Assembly (NCBI RefSeq): GCF_001189845.1
Contig: NZ_LFLZ01000070.1
Coordinates: 1-45,718, forward strand
Source of the DNA: Bradyrhizobium tropiciagri
Lineage (GTDB): Bacteria > Pseudomonadota > Alphaproteobacteria > Rhizobiales > Xanthobacteraceae
Reading direction: 5' to 3'
Length of the DNA: 45,718 nt
The translations under genes were made by a program, and so were the position numbers. Position 1 is the stretch's first letter. Each line of letters opens with the position of its first letter. Below are positions 42,148 through 45,718 of this stretch, in pieces. Below the pieces are notes generated by a model. It was not told where the DNA came from and did no database searches. It was given only the letters and a program-made list of their open reading frames with translations.

Positions 42148-42160
42148 GTATTTGTACGGA
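42148..42160 (+). promoter_or_regulatory. motif shared with the cheA upstream region (flagellin copy)
   Basis: GTATTTGTACGGA lies 105 bases before the flagellin start. Twelve of 13 bases recur as GTATTTGCACGGA before cheA (44148-44160). A shared regulator or promoter element for the two motility genes is the simplest reading. No canonical sigma-54 pair is present near it. Confidence 0.4.
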
Positions 42161-42265
42161 GCAGCCCTTTAACGAACGGGTAGCGCGGACGGACCAGTGT
42201 GGCACCGGTCGCCGTGCGAAATTTACGGCGTCGCGTCAATCGTGTTCATCCAGAAGGGTATCAGT

Positions 42266-43864
42266 ATGTCCGGCATCGTCCTCTCGGCATCGGTCCGTCA
42301 AAATCTGCTTTCGCTGCAGTCGACGGCCGACCTGCTCGCCACCACGCAGAACCGCTTGTCCACCGGCAAGAAGGTCAACACCGCGCTCGACAACCCGACC
42401 AACTTCTTCACGGCGCAGTCGCTCGACAACCGCGCCAGCGACATCAACAACCTGCTGGACGGCATCGGCAACGGCGTGCAGGTGCTGCAGGCCGCCAACA
42501 CCGGCATCACCTCGCTGCAGAAGCTCGTCGACAGCGCCAAGTCGGTCGCCAACCAGGCCCTGCAGGCCGCAGTCGGCTATTCCCAGAAATCGCAGGTGAC
42601 CACCGCCACGATCACCGGCGCCACCACCGACGACATCCGCGGCACGCCCACCTACAGCAACGCCACCCTCGCCGGTACGGCAGTCAACAACAATCAAACG
42701 TCCACTCAGCCGATCACGGCGGCGACCAAGCTCGTCACCGCGGCTAACTCCGATACCCTGGCGGCGACTCCGACCGGTACGATCAGCGTCAACGGCAAGT
42801 CCATCACGTTCTCGACCTCGCAGACCACGTCGACGACCGATGCGTCCGGCAACGTGACCCTCGGCACCGGCGCCGGCAGCAACCTGACTGTCGGCGACCT
42901 GCTCACCGCGATTGACGGCATCACTGGAACGGGCACCGCCTCCACCGTGTCGGCCGGCGCGCTCCAGATCAGCACCGGAACCAACCAGGACCTCAACATC
43001 TCCGGCTCGGGGCTCGCTGCGTTCGGTCTCACGGCTGGAACCAAGGCGCGCACAGTGGCAACGGCATCGCCGCTCGACGGTCTGACGCTGACGATCGGCG
43101 CGACCGGCAACGGCACCCAGACCAACATCACGTTTGGTAGCGGCGCAGGCCAGGTGAAGTCCCTCAACGACCTGAACAGCAAACTGGCGGCCAACAACCT
43201 GCAGGCCTCGCTCAGCGCGGGCGGTGCGCTCACCATCAGCACCACCAACGATGCTGCGTCCGCGACCATCGGCACGATCGGCGGTACGGCAGCCGCTTCC
43301 GGCAAGCTGTTCAACGGCCTCGCGGGCAGCGCCCCGGTGCAGGATCCGGGTGGCCTGTCGAACCGCGCCAACCTGGTCAATCAGTACAACAACATCCTGG
43401 ACCAGATCACCACCACTGCCCAGGACGCCTCGTACAACGGCATCAACCTGCTCAACGGCGATCAGCTCAAGCTGACCTTCAACGAGACGGGCTCCTCGAC
43501 GCTGAAGATCCAGGGCGTTACCTTCGATGCCTCCGGCCTCAACCTCACCAAGCTGACCGCCGGCACGGACTTCATCGACAACGCTTCGGCCAACGCCACG
43601 CTGAAGACGCTCAACAGCGCGAGCGGCCTGCTGCGCACCCAGGCTTCGACCCTCGGTTCGAACCTGTCGATCGTGCAGATCCGCCAGGATTTCTCGAAGA
43701 ACCTGATCAACGTGCTGCAGACCGGCTCGTCCAACCTGACGTTGGCCGACACCAACGAGGAAGCGGCCAACAGCCAGGCGCTGTCGACCCGCCAGTCGAT
43801 CGCGGTGTCCGCGCTGGCGCTGGCCAACCAGTCGCAGCAGAGCGTCCTGCAGCTGCTCCGCTAA
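42266..43864 (+). CDS. fliC: flagellin
   Basis: A 532-residue flagellin, the filament subunit exported by the flagellar type III system without a signal peptide. The N-terminal D0/D1 helices read MSGIVLSASVRQNLLSLQST, then TTQNRLSTGKKVNTALDNPT and NFFTAQSLDNRASDINNLLD. The C-terminal helix ends SVSALALANQSQQSVLQLLR-like (ALANQSQQSVLQLLR). The variable middle (about 140-400) is Thr/Ser/Gly/Ala-rich, as in surface-exposed domains. The opening matches Bradyrhizobium/Rhodopseudomonas flagellins of the thick, subpolar type. ATG 42266 has AAGGG eight bases upstream. Followed by a strong terminator, so it is probably monocistronic; paralogues may lie outside the window. Confidence 0.95.
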   Translation: MSGIVLSASVRQNLLSLQSTADLLATTQNRLSTGKKVNTALDNPTNFFTAQSLDNRASDINNLLDGIGNGVQVLQAANTGITSLQKLVDSAKSVANQALQAAVGYSQKSQVTTATITGATTDDIRGTPTYSNATLAGTAVNNNQTSTQPITAATKLVTAANSDTLAATPTGTISVNGKSITFSTSQTTSTTDASGNVTLGTGAGSNLTVGDLLTAIDGITGTGTASTVSAGALQISTGTNQDLNISGSGLAAFGLTAGTKARTVATASPLDGLTLTIGATGNGTQTNITFGSGAGQVKSLNDLNSKLAANNLQASLSAGGALTISTTNDAASATIGTIGGTAAASGKLFNGLAGSAPVQDPGGLSNRANLVNQYNNILDQITTTAQDASYNGINLLNGDQLKLTFNETGSSTLKIQGVTFDASGLNLTKLTAGTDFIDNASANATLKTLNSASGLLRTQASTLGSNLSIVQIRQDFSKNLINVLQTGSSNLTLADTNEEAANSQALSTRQSIAVSALALANQSQQSVLQLLR

Positions 43865-43893
43865 GCGTAGCTGCAACAGACATCGACTATCGA

Positions 43894-43920
43894 GGCGGCG
43901 GGGGAAACCCCGCCGCCTTT
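43894..43920 (+). terminator. rho-independent terminator of the flagellin gene
   Basis: GGCGGCGGGG (43894-43903) pairs with CCCCGCCGCC (43908-43917) around the stable tetraloop GAAA, then TTTGCTTT. It lies 29 bases after the flagellin stop. The stem is all G/C; the T-tract is short and interrupted, but the stability and position are convincing. Confidence 0.85.
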
Positions 43921-44144
43921 GCTTTCTGCGCGATCGACCTTCCGCCCGGCTTCAACCAAAGGGCGATCCGGCTTTGATGCAGGCCGACGCCATGCCGCGA
44001 ATGTTTCGCTCGGCTTAGCGGCTCCGCGATTTCATTTGATTCAAATTGCGATGACCGATGGAACGGCCTCTTTCCCGTCGGGGTGGTAGTTGCCGGAGAC
44101 TGGCCGTGACGTCGTGCTGCATCGTCTGATCGCGTGACTCCTCG

Positions 44145-44164
44145 TCCGTATTTGCACGGACGGC
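44145..44164 (+). promoter_or_regulatory. motif shared with flagellin upstream region (cheA copy)
   Basis: GTATTTGCACGGA (44148-44160) lies 82 bases before cheA. Here it is embedded in a hairpin, CGTCCGT/ACGGACG (44145-44151 and 44158-44164). The flagellin copy lacks the hairpin, so the shared part is the linear motif. The rest of the 378-base gap (43865-44242) contains the flagellin terminator and no supported gene. Confidence 0.4.
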
Positions 44165-44242
44165 AAAATTAACGTCGCCGTGAAGGCGGAGGAGTTATCG
44201 ATGCGAGGCGAGCGTTCCGCAGCACCTTGAGGGGACCTATCC

Positions 44243-45718
44243 ATGGACGATCTGTTGCGCGAGTTCCTGACGGAGAGCAGCGAGAGCCTGGATACGGTCG
44301 ACAACCAGCTGGTGCAGTTCGAGCAGGATCCGAACAACGCGAAGATCCTGGACAACATTTTCCGCCTTGTGCACACCATCAAGGGGACGTGCGGCTTCTT
44401 AGGATTGCCGCGGCTGGAAGCGCTGGCGCATGCCGGCGAGACCTTGATGGGCAAATTCCGCGACGGCATGCCGGTGAAGGCGGAAGCCGTGACGCTGATC
44501 CTGTCCTCGATCGACCGCATCAAGGAGATCCTGGGCGGGCTCGAGGCGACCGAAGCCGAGCCCGAGGGCAACGACCGCGACCTGATCGATCAGCTCGAAG
44601 CGATGGTCGAGCACGGCATGGCCGCGATGACTGCCGGCGAGGCTGCTGAAGAAGATGTGCCGGTCGTCGAAGCTCCGTCCGTGCAGGCTGATATGACCGA
44701 AGGCACGCTGGTGGTGCAGACGCTGGAGCGCCCGTTGCGTCCCGGCGAGGTCTCGCTCGACGAGCTCGAACGCGCCTTCCGCGAGACCGAGACTGAAGTG
44801 GCTGCGCCTCCGCCCGCCGCGAAGGCCGTTGCAGCCGCTGCGCCCGCCGCCGAGCCGGCTGAGGCCGCGAAGAAGCCGGCCCGCAAGGCCGCCGCCGAGG
44901 ATGTCCAGGAAGGCGACAAGATCGCCAACCAGTCGATCCGCGTCAATGTCGACACCCTCGAACACCTCATGACCATGGTCTCCGAGCTGGTCTTGACCCG
45001 CAACCAGCTTTTGGAGATCTCCCGCCGCAACGAGGACACCGAGTTCAAGGTGCCGCTGCAGCGGCTCTCCAACGTGACCGCCGAGCTGCAGGAAGGCGTC
45101 ATGAAGACGCGGATGCAGCCGATCGGCAATGCCTGGCAGAAGCTGCCGCGCATCGTCCGCGACCTCTCCGGCGAACTCGGCAAGCAGATCGAGCTGGAGA
45201 TGCACGGCGCCGACACCGAGCTCGACCGCCAGGTGCTCGACCTGATCAAGGATCCGTTGACGCACATGGTGCGCAACTCCGCCGATCATGGGCTGGAGAC
45301 CACCGCCGAGCGCCTCGCGGCCGGCAAGCCGGAGCAAGGCACCATTCGCCTCTCCGCCTATCACGAAGGTGGCCACATCATCATCTGCATCGCCGACAAT
45401 GGGAGAGGGCTCAACACCGAGCGGATCAAGGCCAAGGCGCTCCAGAACGGTCTCGTCACCGAGGCTGAGCTGGAGAAGATGACCGAGGCCCAGATCCACA
45501 AGTTCATCTTCGCGCCGGGCTTCTCGACCGCAGCGCAAGTGACCTCGGTGTCCGGCCGCGGCGTCGGCATGGACGTGGTGCGCACCAATATCGACCAGAT
45601 CGGCGGCACCATCGACATCAAGAGCGTGGCCGGCGAGGGCGCTTCCGTCACCATCAAGATCCCGCTGACCCTGGCGATCGTCTCGGCCCTGATCGTGGAA
45701 GCCGGCGGCGACCGTTTT
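44243..45718 (+). CDS. cheA: chemotaxis histidine kinase CheA (3' end outside window)
   Basis: The first 492 residues of CheA, which phosphorylates CheY and CheB in response to chemoreceptors. P1 (1-110) opens MDDLLREFLTESSESLDTVD and carries the phosphorylated His44 in RLVHTIKGTCGFLGL. The linker (about 150-235) is Ala/Pro/Glu-rich, shorter than usual, and shows no obvious separate P2 CheY-binding domain. P3 dimerisation starts at SIRVNVDTLEHLMTMVSELV. The P4 kinase has HMVRNSADHGLE, IADNGRGL, FAPGFSTAAQVTSVSGRGVG and MDVVRTNI. The window ends in the start of P5 (TLAIVSALIVEAGGDRF). GAGGGG lies eight bases before the ATG. The short linker fits the Rhodopseudomonas/Caulobacter type. Confidence 0.95.
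   Translation, partial: MDDLLREFLTESSESLDTVDNQLVQFEQDPNNAKILDNIFRLVHTIKGTCGFLGLPRLEALAHAGETLMGKFRDGMPVKAEAVTLILSSIDRIKEILGGLEATEAEPEGNDRDLIDQLEAMVEHGMAAMTAGEAAEEDVPVVEAPSVQADMTEGTLVVQTLERPLRPGEVSLDELERAFRETETEVAAPPPAAKAVAAAAPAAEPAEAAKKPARKAAAEDVQEGDKIANQSIRVNVDTLEHLMTMVSELVLTRNQLLEISRRNEDTEFKVPLQRLSNVTAELQEGVMKTRMQPIGNAWQKLPRIVRDLSGELGKQIELEMHGADTELDRQVLDLIKDPLTHMVRNSADHGLETTAERLAAGKPEQGTIRLSAYHEGGHIIICIADNGRGLNTERIKAKALQNGLVTEAELEKMTEAQIHKFIFAPGFSTAAQVTSVSGRGVGMDVVRTNIDQIGGTIDIKSVAGEGASVTIKIPLTLAIVSALIVEAGGDRF

Noticed and set aside
42198..42218. TGGCAC followed by TGC, considered as a sigma-54 promoter for the flagellin
   Set aside because: The spacing between GG and GC is 15 bases instead of 12, so it does not fit the -24/-12 rule.
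41949..42239. Minus-strand 96-residue frame with a FVLAFAGLAACRRRR segment resembling a sorting tail
   Set aside because: No VPEP-type motif, no ribosome site, and it would cover the flagellin leader; composition fits chance in GC-rich DNA.
42236..43876. A 546-residue Arg/Gly/Val-rich frame opposite the flagellin
   Set aside because: It mirrors the strongly GC-biased flagellin codons; it has no domain, signal or ribosome site of its own.
44399..45538. A 379-residue frame opposite cheA
   Set aside because: Shadow frame caused by codon bias of cheA, which is clearly coding on the plus strand.
1..45718. CRISPR arrays, intact transposases, prophage genes or rRNA
   Set aside because: None seen: no regularly spaced direct repeats, no DDE transposase or phage structural motifs, no rRNA signatures.

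Overview
The window looks like chromosomal DNA of an alphaproteobacterium close to Bradyrhizobium (order Hyphomicrobiales/Rhizobiales). The grounds are high GC with strong third-position GC bias, dispersed palindromic elements of the kind common in that genus, a flagellin with a Bradyrhizobium/Rhodopseudomonas-type N-terminus, a PmtA-like phospholipid methyltransferase, and a membrane quinoprotein glucose dehydrogenase. No prophage, CRISPR array or intact insertion sequence was seen. Assignment is from memory of protein families; no database was searched.

Layout. (1) 1-8.6 kb is an accessory stretch around a tRNA-Ser(CGA). It holds mosaic palindromic repeats, gene debris directly downstream of the tRNA (a frameshifted GNAT acetyltransferase and the tail of an ECF41-type sigma factor), and then small, visibly lower-GC genes for envelope or lipid-acting proteins: a secreted protein with a permuted papain-like His/Cys arrangement, a secreted peptide with five PVGKY-type repeats, an isoprenylcysteine-methyltransferase-like membrane protein, an SGNH hydrolase and two GHSLG lipase-fold proteins. 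(2) 8.7-14.3 kb is an ordinary core block: ABC-F ATPase, Hsp70-like protein, glucose dehydrogenase. (3) 14.7-19.2 kb: methyltransferase, SRPBCC protein, a LysR regulator divergent from an MFS exporter (frameshifted as read), and an aldo/keto reductase. (4) 19.2-24.7 kb: an AraC regulator divergent from a Baeyer-Villiger-type monooxygenase and a beta-lactamase-fold esterase, a pairing that suits ketone-to-ester-to-acid conversion, followed by a cysteine-synthase-like PLP enzyme. (5) 24.7-30.5 kb: a two-component system, then a tight four-gene operon (PmtA-like methyltransferase, DedA protein, PlcP/LpxH-family metallophosphoesterase with a membrane extension, GT4 glycosyltransferase) that reads as a membrane-lipid remodelling unit. 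(6) 30.5-37.7 kb: a LysR regulator divergent from a DSD1-type aldolase/dehydratase, HAD hydrolase and threonine-synthase-like operon, then acetoacetyl-CoA synthetase and a GH3 enzyme. (7) 37.8-45.7 kb: small secreted proteins, a LuxR-type regulator, two tandem Crp/Fnr regulators, a flagellin with a clear terminator, and cheA running off the window end.

The observations most worth pursuing are: the lipid-remodelling operon with its fused membrane anchor; a tandem pair of competing hairpins 5' of the LuxR gene (38868-38945); a 13-base motif shared by the upstream regions of the flagellin and cheA; two perfect 18-bp palindromes (8243-8260 and 33543-33560); and a run of 1-2 base frameshifts in otherwise intact genes at 17.1, 32.9, 34.4 and 34.6 kb, which points to either sequence error or recent decay.
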